This document shows positions 47,472 through 56,050 of a stretch of DNA of 64,000 nt, piece after piece. The notes below the pieces were generated by a model, which had not been told where the DNA came from, did no database searches, and worked only from the letters and a program-made list of their open reading frames with translations. The position numbers were made by a program, and so were the translations under genes. Numbering within the stretch: the first letter of the stretch is position 1; each line of letters starts with the position of its first letter. This stretch comes from Pectobacterium peruviense (GTDB taxonomy: Bacteria; Pseudomonadota; Gammaproteobacteria; Enterobacterales; Enterobacteriaceae), in assembly GCF_002847345.1 (NCBI RefSeq), contig NZ_LXFV01000015.1:1-64000 (forward strand). The letters are read 5' to 3'.

Positions 47472-48023
47472 TTAAAATTTCTGCATTCTGGACGTGAATT
47501 GGCCGCAGTTTTTCAGCATCAAATCTTTGACAAGTCGGCGGTCGTAGTAGCCTTTTTCAGTCTTGAACACTTCATAAACTTCAAGGTGTCGTGCCGAATA
47601 AGGCCCGGCAAATTCGCCAGTGATATAGTAGTAATTCCCGACCACAGGCTTAAACGTTACGGTTCTAAATCCGCCATTGCCTGCAATCATTCTGACCGCG
47701 ATATTGTTTTTCGCACTGACCCAAAATTCACGAACCATCGTTGGCGTTTCGGGAATTTCAGGGAAGCCGAGCTCTTTATTATTGAGTTTAGTTTGGAACC
47801 CAATCGCGTTATTGGTGTAGCCATTTTCTGGCGCATCGATATTAATGCATCTATCAGTATTCGGATAAACGCGAATATAGTCGAGGTTACGGTTATCGAA
47901 CGTCATACCAACACGATCCGTTCCCTGATAGTCCTCCAGCTTATTGCTGTACGTTGCGACCGAGCACCCGCTGAGTAATGCCGCACTCACCCCAAACAGA
48001 AGAATTTTCCCCAACATAACCAT
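47472..48023 (-). CDS. Putative lipoprotein, function unknown
   Basis: The signal peptide MVMLGKILLFGVSAALLSGC ends in the lipobox LSGC, followed by Ser, so outer-membrane sorting is expected. The mature part is rich in beta-strand-like segments (FKPVVGNYYYITGEFAGPYS) and contains the conserved-looking pairs NTDRCINI and LMLKNCGQF, giving two cysteines that may form a disulphide. No family recognised. An alternative start is the Met at residue 3. It is transcribed away from the ERIC at 48119. Confidence 0.75.
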   Translation of the reverse strand: MVMLGKILLFGVSAALLSGCSVATYSNKLEDYQGTDRVGMTFDNRNLDYIRVYPNTDRCINIDAPENGYTNNAIGFQTKLNNKELGFPEIPETPTMVREFWVSAKNNIAVRMIAGNGGFRTVTFKPVVGNYYYITGEFAGPYSARHLEVYEVFKTEKGYYDRRLVKDLMLKNCGQFTSRMQKF

Positions 48024-48118
48024 CCCTTACCTTTATAAAATCAGAACTTCCTGATTATTTTACGCCGTTTTTTATTTGAGAATTCAAGCCGTATTTTCCT
48101 CACCTTAAACACTATTAA

Positions 48119-48245
48119 TATACCCTAAATAATTCGAGTTGCGTGAAGGCGGCAACTGCGCGAATCCCCAGGAGCTTACACCAGTAAGTGACTGGGGTGA
48201 GTAAGGGCAGCCAACGCACAAGCAGCTTGAAGTATGACGGGTATA
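48119..48245. repeat. ERIC element copy E (standard length)
   Basis: This 127-base ERIC has the ends TATACCCTAAATAATTCG and AGTATGACGGGTATA and the core GAATCCCCAGGAGCTTAC...GTAAGTGACTGGGGTGAG. It is almost the same as copy F at 63132. Its right end contains an ATG that opens a false N-terminal extension of the next gene. Confidence 0.95.
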
Positions 48246-48256
48246 AACGAGGCAAC

Positions 48257-48643
48257 ATGGCAATTTCGCTCTATTACACCGCTCGACGCAAAAAATCCCT
48301 GAGCCAGAAAGAGATATCTGCCGTGAAGGAGATCGTCCAACGCCATTCCGTTAATGACCAAATTGAGAAATATCTGACGACGGGTACAGGCCTGAACTGG
48401 GAATCCTTTGATTTCGCCCTCAATGTGAAAATCGGTAACGTCTTCAGGAAGGGGATTGTGCTCTCCGGTTCAACTAAACTTCCCGACAACGAGGAAGAAG
48501 CAATCTGGGTTGGCGTACAACACTGGTGCCAGTGTTTATCCGAGATTCGCGGCGCCCTTACGCACTGTGAATGGCACGTCTCGGTTGACGATCGCGCGAT
48601 TCCGTGGAGCCATGAGGTCAATGCCTATGACCCTGCGCGGTAG
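48257..48643 (+). CDS. Hypothetical protein
   Basis: This 128-residue protein starts MAISLYYTARRKKSLSQKEI at 48257, just outside the ERIC; the frame opens earlier only through the repeat. It has alternating basic and aromatic segments (YTARRKKSLS, WCQCLSEIRGALTHCEWHV) and two closely placed cysteines, no signal peptide. No family is recognised. The next gene, 31 bases later, may be in the same transcript. Confidence 0.65.
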   Translation: MAISLYYTARRKKSLSQKEISAVKEIVQRHSVNDQIEKYLTTGTGLNWESFDFALNVKIGNVFRKGIVLSGSTKLPDNEEEAIWVGVQHWCQCLSEIRGALTHCEWHVSVDDRAIPWSHEVNAYDPAR

Positions 48644-48674
48644 AAACGTGAGCTTCTGAAAAACAGGGGGGAAG

Positions 48675-49037
48675 ATGAACGACAACGACATTTTTGATGC
48701 AGTCACGACCAGCGCATATGGGCTGTCGATGGGCGCCATATGGCAACATATTGCGGTGGAGTGTCGGGGCAACCCTAGAACGTATGCACAGCGTCAGACG
48801 CTGTTTTTCGATCTACTAGAGCACCTCATCATCGCAGGAAAAATCAGGCTTGCCAGCAAGGGAGAATATCTGCAGGGCGAAACAACGCATCAGGTCGATC
48901 AACTTCGCAACGCCTTTCCACCTGACGTCTCTGATGATGAATTTGATGATGTAGACGAATTTGGCCTGTGGTTCTTCGCCAAATCCCCCGCTGGCGTCGT
49001 GTGGATCACGCCCGAGGGGCAAGAGATTTGGACGTAA
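48675..49037 (+). CDS. Hypothetical protein, possibly DUF596-like
   Basis: This 120-residue acidic protein has FDAVTTSAYGLSMGAIWQHI, QRQTLFFDLLEHLIIAGKI and a very acidic SDDEFDDVDEFGLWFF, ending ITPEGQEIWT. The overall pattern recalls DUF596 proteins, a family of unknown function with members near toxin loci; this is from memory of the pattern only. The start follows GGGGGGAAG. No toxin gene is recognisable next to it. Confidence 0.6.
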   Translation: MNDNDIFDAVTTSAYGLSMGAIWQHIAVECRGNPRTYAQRQTLFFDLLEHLIIAGKIRLASKGEYLQGETTHQVDQLRNAFPPDVSDDEFDDVDEFGLWFFAKSPAGVVWITPEGQEIWT

Positions 49038-49101
49038 GAGGAATCCGCCGACGCCGATCCCTCTTACTCATGACCGAATATCACTAACACAAGCAGCAAA
49101 C

Positions 49102-50301
49102 TTACTCCGTGGTCTTACGCTCAACGCTCTGACCTTCCGCGGCCTGACCTTTCACTACCTGACCCTCTAGCACCTCACTCTCTTCCTGCTTTGCCATACT
49201 CGGGTGCTGACGCCCTTCTTCGATAAAATCTTCGCTGATACCTTCAATATTTTCCTGATTATCGCGCCCAGAGAGGATGTTCCAGCAGGCGATGAACAGC
49301 GCAGCAATCAGCGGACCAATCACAAAACCGTTAATACCGTAGATTTCCATACCGCCCAACGTGGCGATCAGAATCAGGTAATCCGGCATTTTGGTGTCTT
49401 TCCCCACCAGCAGCGGACGCAAAATGTTGTCCACCACCCCAATCACCAGCACAAAGAACGCGACAATGAAGATGGCTTGCCAGAGCATATCCGTCGCGAA
49501 CAGGAAGATAGCGGCAGGCACCCAGATAATCGCCGACCCCACGGCGGGGATCAGCGACAGGAACGCCATCAGCGAGCCCCACAGCAGGCTACCTTCTATC
49601 CCTGCGATGGAGAACGCAATACCGCCCAGTGTCCCCTGCACAATCGCCACAACCACAGTGCCTTTCACCGTCGCCCGCGATACCGCGGCAAACTTCACCA
49701 GCAGGTGATGTTTAACATGGGTGGAAAGCGGCAGCGATTCCAGAATCAGATTCACCAGATAGGAACCGTCCTTCAAAAGGAAGAAGAGCAGGTAAAGCAT
49801 CACCCCGAAACCAATAAAGAAGGTGAACGTTCCTTTGCCAATCAGGAGCACGCTTCCCGCCAGATATTGCCCGCCTTTCAGCGCTACCTGAGAAAGCTCT
49901 TGCTGTATTTTGGCGGCGTTATCAAGATTGTGTTCTGTCAGGAAATGCCGTGCCCACTTCGGCAGATGCTGAAGCAGCTCCGCCAGCACCACAGGGAATT
50001 GTGTATTGCTATCCTGCAATCGGGTGTAAACCCCGTTAATTTCAACCACCAGCGAGGAAACAATGATCCCCAATGGAATGAAAACAATCAGGAAGATGAT
50101 CAGGACGGTCAGCAGCGAGGCCAACCCGTTACGATCGTTTAATTTTTGCCGAATTTTGCTTTTCAGCGGATGGAAGATAATGGCCAACACTGCCGCCCAT
50201 AAAATGGCGGAATAATACGGCGCCAATATGTCAAAAAACGCCAGTGTGACGACAAACAAGATAAGGATGAAGAATCCCTTCGTAAGCCCTTTAATATTCA
50301 C
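49102..50301 (-). CDS. AI-2E-family membrane transporter (YdiK/PerM-like)
   Basis: This 399-residue inner-membrane protein has about seven or eight membrane segments. The start chosen is GTG 50301 (MNIKGLTKGFF...), with GGGGA 6 bases upstream; the frame extends 20 codons upstream. ILAPYYSAILWAAVLAIIFHPL, LIPAVGSAIIWVPAAIFLF and VVDNILRPLLVGKDTKMPD (the family's conserved Gly/Asn/Arg/Pro block) mark AI-2 exporter superfamily members. The C-terminal tail after EDFIEEGRQ is a Glu/Gln/Val repeat-like extension (EVLEGQVVKGQAAEGQSVE). Members include exporters and Na+/H+ antiporters, so the substrate is unknown. Confidence 0.88.
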   Translation of the reverse strand: MNIKGLTKGFFILILFVVTLAFFDILAPYYSAILWAAVLAIIFHPLKSKIRQKLNDRNGLASLLTVLIIFLIVFIPLGIIVSSLVVEINGVYTRLQDSNTQFPVVLAELLQHLPKWARHFLTEHNLDNAAKIQQELSQVALKGGQYLAGSVLLIGKGTFTFFIGFGVMLYLLFFLLKDGSYLVNLILESLPLSTHVKHHLLVKFAAVSRATVKGTVVVAIVQGTLGGIAFSIAGIEGSLLWGSLMAFLSLIPAVGSAIIWVPAAIFLFATDMLWQAIFIVAFFVLVIGVVDNILRPLLVGKDTKMPDYLILIATLGGMEIYGINGFVIGPLIAALFIACWNILSGRDNQENIEGISEDFIEEGRQHPSMAKQEESEVLEGQVVKGQAAEGQSVERKTTE

Positions 50302-50394
50302 AACGATTTCCCCTTCATTCAATCTGCTCTCGAAATATAGAACGAAGTGGGGCATTTGCAATACAGGAAAAAGCGTAGAGTGCCGAGGAAGGAA

Positions 50395-50884
50395 CTATGC
50401 GTTCACATCATGTGTGCCGATAAAGGCATTTTTTAGCTGACTATACACGGCAGAATCGTTATCACATGCCAGTGCGGCGGCGCGCTTTATTGCCGCGTAT
50501 TCCGCACACACGGAAGGATTAGCACGCAGATAATCACGAAAAGCCAGATGCCGCTGAATGTGCGCGTCACCGACTATAAAAGCGTGAAGATGGTGAGTAC
50601 GCTCATCGCCGCCCTTAGTGTAGTACCGACGCCCCGCCATCCCATTTTCGCCGCGTGGACGATAGCCCAAATCGACCATGACCTGATCCAGCCTGTCCAA
50701 ACCGGACAGCGAAACCACTTCCAGCAGCATATCAATCACCGGTTTAGCGGGTAGCCCCGGTACGGGCCGTACTGCCGATGTGATGCACTCTCACTACAAC
50801 CTCGCCTAGCGCCTTCGCTGCCGTTGCGTAATTCGTTGCCCAATGGGGATCGTAATCCACCACGGTTATGGTTCGTCCACCCAT
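50395..50884 (-). pseudogene. GrpB-family protein gene, frameshifted
   Basis: Two frames together give a GrpB (UPF0157) nucleotidyltransferase-like protein. From 50884 the first frame reads MGGRTITVVDYDPHWATNYATA... up to VHHIGSTA. The continuation VIDMLLEVVSLSGLDRLDQ... to the stop at 50395 is in the next frame. A single extra C/G in the run near 50764-50768 (plus strand GGGCC) breaks the expected HIGSTAVPGLPAKPVIDM junction and leads to an early stop. It is either a real pseudogene or a base-calling error. It lies between the AI-2E gene and lldD. Confidence 0.85.
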
Positions 50885-50996
50885 TCACTGATCCCCAATG
50901 CGTTTTTATCCCGTGCAGGTTATCAACGTTCAAGGGAAGGTTCAAAGGCCATTAGGAAACGCGGCGAGAGGATCACTCCCGCCGTCTAATTCGCGC

Positions 50997-52157
50997 TTAC
51001 AGGCCGTCCAATCGCCGCTGCGTAACCTGCACCAGCGAATCAGAGGTAATGTCAGTAATGGATTTGGCACCGGTGAGCGTCATCGCCACACGCATCTCTT
51101 TTTCGATCAGATTCAGCAGATTAACCACACCTGCCTCCCCCGCCGCCGCGAGCGCGTAGACAAACGCGCGTCCGAGCATTACGCCATCCGCGCCCAGTGC
51201 AATCATACGCACCACATCCAGCCCGGTACGAATACCAGAATCTGCCAGAATGGTGATATCACCTTTCACCGCATCGGCGATGGCAGGTAGAGCATGTGCT
51301 GTCGACAGCACACCATCCAGTTGGCGACCGCCGTGATTGGAGACGACGATGCCGTCTGCGCCGAACCTGACCGCTTCTTTGGCATCTTCCGGGTCGAGGA
51401 TACCTTTGATGATCATCGGCCCTTTCCAGAACTCGCGAATCCATGCCAAATCCTGCCAGGAAATGGAGGGATCGAAATTCGCTGCCAGCCAGCCGATGTA
51501 GTCTTCCAGCGTCGTGGGTTTGCCACGATAAGCGGAGACATTCCCCAAATCGTGCGGTTTACCGTTTAGGCCGACATCCCACGCCCATTGTAGATGAGTC
51601 ACGGCCTGTAACATACGGCGCGCCGCTGCATTCGGCCCGCTCATGCCAGAATGCGCATCACGATAGCGCGCACCCGGCGTCGGCATATCCACGGTAAACA
51701 CCAGCGTTTTCACACCCGCGGCCTGCGCACGCTCCAGCGCATTGCGCATAAAACCGCGATCTTTTAATACATAGAGCTGGAACCACATCGGGCGATCGAT
51801 GGCGGGTGCCACTTCCTCAATCGGGCAGACTGAAACCGTGGATAAGGTAAACGGAATCCCTTTCTGTGCCGCCGCACGAGCCGCCTGTACCTCGCCGCGT
51901 CTGGCGTACATACCGGTCAGGCCAACGGGAGCCAGCACCACCGGCATCGCCAGTTTTTCACCGAACAACTGCGTTTCCAGACTCAGGTCGGACATATTTT
52001 TCAGGATGCGCTGACGCAGCGCGATGTCCGCCAAATCGGCGGTATTACGCCTGAGCGTGTGCTCGCCATACGCACCGCCATCAATATAGTGAAAAAGAAA
52101 CGGCGGCAGCCTACGCTGCGCCGCCGCACGATAGTCCGTTGAAGCAGAGATGATCAT
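50997..52157 (-). CDS. lldD: FMN-dependent L-lactate dehydrogenase
   Basis: LldD oxidises L-lactate to pyruvate, passing electrons to the membrane quinone pool. The start [28 protein letters not shown] (first part [16 protein letters not shown]), [19 protein letters not shown], and the FMN-active-site block [12 protein letters not shown] with the catalytic His are family features. [16 protein letters not shown] binds the FMN phosphate. At 386 aa it matches E. coli. It is 73 bases after aldA on the same strand, separated by a strong hairpin, a natural pair: lactaldehyde to lactate to pyruvate. Confidence 0.95.
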   Translation of the reverse strand: MIISASTDYRAAAQRRLPPFLFHYIDGGAYGEHTLRRNTADLADIALRQRILKNMSDLSLETQLFGEKLAMPVVLAPVGLTGMYARRGEVQAARAAAQKGIPFTLSTVSVCPIEEVAPAIDRPMWFQLYVLKDRGFMRNALERAQAAGVKTLVFTVDMPTPGARYRDAHSGMSGPNAAARRMLQAVTHLQWAWDVGLNGKPHDLGNVSAYRGKPTTLEDYIGWLAANFDPSISWQDLAWIREFWKGPMIIKGILDPEDAKEAVRFGADGIVVSNHGGRQLDGVLSTAHALPAIADAVKGDITILADSGIRTGLDVVRMIALGADGVMLGRAFVYALAAAGEAGVVNLLNLIEKEMRVAMTLTGAKSITDITSDSLVQVTQRRLDGL

Positions 52158-52190
52158 CGTCCTTTCCCATCCTTCTTCTGGTTTGTGCCA

Positions 52191-52220
52191 CTCTTGCGGT
52201 CAGTGGAATGACCGCAAGAG
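52191..52220 (-). other. Strong stem-loop between aldA and lldD
   Basis: CTCTTGCGGTCA-GTGGAA-TGACCGCAAGAG is a perfect 12-base stem in the 73-base gap. There is no U-tract on the minus strand, so it may be an mRNA stabiliser or partial terminator that lowers lldD output relative to aldA. Confidence 0.7.
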
Positions 52221-52230
52221 GAATGGTCTT

Positions 52231-53670
52231 TTAGTGAAACTGTAAATACGCGACGTGCGTTTGCAGGTATTCCTGCAAGCCGTGCTTACCGTCCGCACCA
52301 CCCACACCGGATTTACGCCAACCCGCATGGAAACCCTGCATCGCCTCGAAGTTCTCACGGTTGATGTAGGTTTCCCCGAACTTCAGCCCTTTTAGTGCTT
52401 TCATCGCGGTGTTGATGTTTTGAGTATAGATCGACGACGTCAGGCCATATTCGCTATCGTTCGCCATCGCAATCGCGTCTTCCAGCGTGTCGAAGGTCGC
52501 CACTGGCAGCACCGGGCCAAACACCTCTTCGTGCATGATTGGCATCTCTTGCATCACGTTTACCAGCAGCGTCGGCGGATAGAAATACCCCGTACCGCCT
52601 TCAGACTTGCCGCCGAGCAGCACTTTCGCGCCCTGCGATACCGCTTTCGCTACCTTGTCTTCCACACGCTGTAGCGCAGCCGCACTGATCAACGGCCCCA
52701 TATCCAGCGCTTTTTTCTCCGCCGTATTGCCGAAGGTCACTTGCTCCATCGCAGTTTTAATACGCGTGATAAAGTCGTCGTAAATGCCTTTCTGCACGTA
52801 AACGCGCTCGGCGCAGTTACACACCTGCCCACTGTTGATAACGCGAGAACTGACAATCGCTTTAACGGCCAGATCGAGATCGGCGTCGTCCATCACGATG
52901 GCTGGCGCTTTACCACCCAGTTCCAGCGACACTTTGGTCACGTTCTGCGCCGCCGCCGTCATAGTGGCAATCCCCGCAGCCACGCTGCCGGTCAGGCTGA
53001 CCATGCCTACTTTCGGGTTACCGGCCAGCTCTTGCCCTACCGTCGGGCCGTAGCCGGTAACAAAATTGATGACGCCTTTCGGCAGGCCAATTTTGTGAAT
53101 GATTTCGGCGAAAATCACCGCATTATTCGGCGTGATCTCGCTCGGTTTGATGACGATGGTATTGCCGGTAATCAGCGCGGGAGCGGCTTTGCGTGCAATC
53201 AGGAAGAAGGGGAAGTTCCACGGCAGAATACCGGTCGTGACGCCAATCGCTTTACGGAAGACGAAGATATTCTCATTCGGTCGGTCGCTCTGAATGATTT
53301 CGCCTTCGTAACGACGCGCCCACTCGGCCATGTAGTCCAGATAGTCGGCGGTGAACAGCACTTCTGTCTGCGCCAGACCGTAGGTTTTACCGCCTTCCGC
53401 AATGATGGTGTCGGTCAGTTCGGCTTCGCGCTCGCGAATACCAGCAGCTATCTTGTGTAGCCAAACGCCACGTTCAACCGCAGGTAGCGCTTCCCAGCTC
53501 GGCTGTGCGGCTTCTGCCGCATCAATTGCTCTTTTTGCATCGTCAGCGGAGCCTTCTGGGATCTGTGAAATGACCTGCTCGGTAGCCGGGTTCACCACGT
53601 CAATCCACTTCCCGCTTCTGTTTTCAACAAACTCACCGTTGATATACATACGTTTCTGGGTGGTGCTCAT
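52231..53670 (-). CDS. aldA: Lactaldehyde/glycolaldehyde dehydrogenase
   Basis: AldA oxidises L-lactaldehyde, the product of fucose and rhamnose breakdown, to lactate with NAD+. The family blocks GVTTGILPWNFPFFLIARK, VSLELGGKAPAIVMDDADLDLAV, the catalytic NSGQVCNCAERVY (two Cys), and the end GGADGKHGLQEYLQTHVAYLQ are nearly as in E. coli. Start at 53670 (MSTTQKRMYINGE) gives 479 aa and has TTGGAGA upstream; the open frame continues 34 codons further without conserved sequence. It is transcribed towards lldD. Confidence 0.95.
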   Translation of the reverse strand: MSTTQKRMYINGEFVENRSGKWIDVVNPATEQVISQIPEGSADDAKRAIDAAEAAQPSWEALPAVERGVWLHKIAAGIREREAELTDTIIAEGGKTYGLAQTEVLFTADYLDYMAEWARRYEGEIIQSDRPNENIFVFRKAIGVTTGILPWNFPFFLIARKAAPALITGNTIVIKPSEITPNNAVIFAEIIHKIGLPKGVINFVTGYGPTVGQELAGNPKVGMVSLTGSVAAGIATMTAAAQNVTKVSLELGGKAPAIVMDDADLDLAVKAIVSSRVINSGQVCNCAERVYVQKGIYDDFITRIKTAMEQVTFGNTAEKKALDMGPLISAAALQRVEDKVAKAVSQGAKVLLGGKSEGGTGYFYPPTLLVNVMQEMPIMHEEVFGPVLPVATFDTLEDAIAMANDSEYGLTSSIYTQNINTAMKALKGLKFGETYINRENFEAMQGFHAGWRKSGVGGADGKHGLQEYLQTHVAYLQFH

Positions 53671-53959
53671 GTCAGGCGTCTCCAAAGTAGGGTAAGGGGA
53701 TACAACGCATAAACGAGTTGTTAAAAAAACACGTCTCTTTTGTGAAGTTTTGCCATGCTGCGCGATCTGCACTGCATTTACCTTTTCATGGCTGCCATCT
53801 CAGTCTAGCAAGTGGCAAAAAAGTCATGATGAGAATGCCTGACGTAACACTTTTGCAAAGTATCGGATAACACAGAGGAATAACGGCAGTGCGGGGATAA
53901 ACGAGGCGGTAGCAGACGCCGTATTCAGCTACGGCATCTGTCTGTAAAGCAGGGAAATA

Positions 53960-54889
53960 CTACTGTTCGTCGATTTTCACTATCTCTTCTTTCACTTTCC
54001 ACTTGCCGCCCACCAGCTCGCGGGTTGTGGCGACCATTGCCTGTTTCTCTTCAGAATAGGCTTCCGTGGTTTCGACAATCAGGACCGGCTTATTATTGGC
54101 CATCTGGTAGGTGGACCACTGGTGCCAGCAGCAGCCGCTTTTGGTAAACGTCGTGAGAGTCTTACTTTTCTCATCGATATCGAACAGACCGAGGTTGGAA
54201 CTGGCTAACTCGGTCAGCGGTGCATTCTGGGTGAACTGCTGCTTTTCCACATCAAACAGATACACATCGTAAGACGGCCCGCCATAAGCCCCGTTATTGC
54301 CATTGCGCAGCATGATGTCCGCGTGGTGATCGAAGTTAGCGTCATCAATCACCAGCCCGCTGTTGTTCTCGCCGTAGACCTCGACCAGATTCGCCGTCAC
54401 TTCGCCCTTATTGTTCAGTTCAATGAACAGGTTTTCCATGGTGATACGCTGGAACAGATCACCACTCCCTTTCTTAAAAATATCCAGCGTGCCGGGGCCT
54501 TCGCAGGTTGAATAAGAGGAATCAAGATTGCACGTTGCGACGCTGAGAATAAAGTCCCACTGGCCTGATGCCTGCGTAATCACGGAGATATTTTCACTAC
54601 CGGACAGCGCCTGAATACGGGAAACCATCTCATTCCCTAGACAAACGTCATCCTTACAGCGGTCACGTTCGGCCAGCCACGTGCGCTGCTCCTGACGCGC
54701 CTGCGCTTTGTCTGCTTTTTTCACGTAACCCTGATAGGCCTTGTTCAATACCGCATCGAGCTGCTGTAAGCGGCTGCTGGCGCAAATCATTTTCTCGGTG
54801 TCTGTGCTGGCCTTGCTGCAATCCATCGCCCAGACGGACGAGGTGAAAAAGAACAGCAGAGATGAAACGGCCAGAGATAAATAACGCAT
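53960..54889 (-). CDS. LprI-like periplasmic protein with C-terminal XAC2610-type domain
   Basis: A Sec signal peptide (about residues 1-21, ending SSVWA) precedes a lysozyme-inhibitor LprI/DUF1311-like domain: MDCSKASTDTEKMICAS, AYQGYVKKADKAQARQEQRTWLAERDRC and CLGNEM, with four cysteines for two disulphides. The C-terminal half (about 110-309) has FDHHADIMLRNGNNGAYGGPSYDVYLFD, resembling XAC2610-type beta-rich domains. At 309 aa it is longer than plain LprI-like proteins. It lies between the lipid operon and aldA; a 66-base gap separates it from the last desaturase. Function not established. Confidence 0.8.
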   Translation of the reverse strand: MRYLSLAVSSLLFFFTSSVWAMDCSKASTDTEKMICASSRLQQLDAVLNKAYQGYVKKADKAQARQEQRTWLAERDRCKDDVCLGNEMVSRIQALSGSENISVITQASGQWDFILSVATCNLDSSYSTCEGPGTLDIFKKGSGDLFQRITMENLFIELNNKGEVTANLVEVYGENNSGLVIDDANFDHHADIMLRNGNNGAYGGPSYDVYLFDVEKQQFTQNAPLTELASSNLGLFDIDEKSKTLTTFTKSGCCWHQWSTYQMANNKPVLIVETTEAYSEEKQAMVATTRELVGGKWKVKEEIVKIDEQ

Positions 54890-54955
54890 GAAGTATCGCT
54901 CCTTGAATACAGATAAAAATATAACATATTGATAAAAATGGATAACTGGCTATTT

Positions 54956-56050
54956 TTAGCGTCCTGTTCCCATTTTTTTAAGAAAGCGCTGCTGCTCAAC
55001 CAAAATATCTTTCAGCGTAATGCACTGATACTCAATGCCATGACGCGGGGCAACGTCCGCAATAATTTTCGATAGCGCGGGATAGTGCCGGTGATTCCAG
55101 TTGGGGAAAAGATGGTGAGTCAGGTGCATATTGAGCTGCCCCAACCAGTAACCCAGCCATTCGGGCTGGGTAGTCCAATCTACCGTGGTGGAAAAGACGT
55201 GCTGGTAGCGACCATGCTTGAATAGGCCGTCTTCCGGTGCCTGATAGAACGTCCCTTTTGCCCAGTGTGACCCCAGAATCAGGACGACAAAAATCAGCGA
55301 CGACAACATCTGGCTCAGCAGATAAACCAACAACAGCGAACCGACGCTGATGGGGGTCGGAGACAAAATCCAGTAGGGAATAACCAGCGCCAGCAGGGCA
55401 TGCAGCACTTTGGATAACAGGAAAACACCCCAGCCCTTTGCACCCTGAAGCGTCATATTGCGCGTCACCTGTGTTTTCCCCGCGCGATCGAGCCAGTCAA
55501 AAAACCAGATGATGCAAGGGAAGGTCAGCGACGCCACCATTGGCCAGTAGTAGCGCTGAGCGCGCATAAAAAAGCGAAATCGATGGTAGGGTGATTGGCG
55601 CAAGACGCCGTTCTCTTCGATATCCAGATCGTAGTGCTGCACATTCACGTGCGCATGATGAAAAATTACATGCCGCACTCGCCAACAGTCGGAATCCATA
55701 CCGAGCGGAATACTCACCACAATATTGAGCAGACGATTCGCCCACGGCCGCCGGAAAAAGACGTTATGGGACGCATCATGCACCACGTTCACCGCCAGAA
55801 ACATGGCGGTAAAAATAAAGGCAAAGTAGCAGCCAGCAAAACCCAACAGCGTCGTTTGCTGGAGGCTGAAACCATAAAATGTCAGGCACAGCGCCACCAG
55901 AAACAGCATCTTGCCGATAAACCCCGCATTGGCAAAACGGTGATCGCCCGTCTCTGCCAGATACGCATTCGCCGCCTTCATCAACGCACGATGCAACGCC
56001 AGATCGCGACCTTGTTCATAACGTAGAGGTTTCAACGGTGCGAGCATCAT
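54956..56050 (-). CDS. Membrane fatty acid desaturase (second copy)
   Basis: This membrane di-iron fatty acid desaturase has the three histidine boxes: HDASHNVFF, HVIFHHAHVNVQHYD and HLTHHLFPNWNHRHYP. Four or more hydrophobic segments lie between them. At 364 aa it is similar to acyl-lipid desaturases with a YQCITLKDILVEQ ending. It is the last gene of the eight-gene minus-strand lipid operon and is a diverged paralogue of the preceding gene, which it overlaps by 4 bases. Its substrate is presumably the operon product. Confidence 0.9.
   Translation of the reverse strand: MMLAPLKPLRYEQGRDLALHRALMKAANAYLAETGDHRFANAGFIGKMLFLVALCLTFYGFSLQQTTLLGFAGCYFAFIFTAMFLAVNVVHDASHNVFFRRPWANRLLNIVVSIPLGMDSDCWRVRHVIFHHAHVNVQHYDLDIEENGVLRQSPYHRFRFFMRAQRYYWPMVASLTFPCIIWFFDWLDRAGKTQVTRNMTLQGAKGWGVFLLSKVLHALLALVIPYWILSPTPISVGSLLLVYLLSQMLSSLIFVVLILGSHWAKGTFYQAPEDGLFKHGRYQHVFSTTVDWTTQPEWLGYWLGQLNMHLTHHLFPNWNHRHYPALSKIIADVAPRHGIEYQCITLKDILVEQQRFLKKMGTGR

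Noticed and set aside
48188-48256. Extended start of the 48257 gene
   Set aside because: The extra codons are a translation of the ERIC core and right end.
49204-50142. Long plus-strand frame opposite the AI-2E transporter
   Set aside because: Shadow frame with His/Gln-rich composition and no motif.
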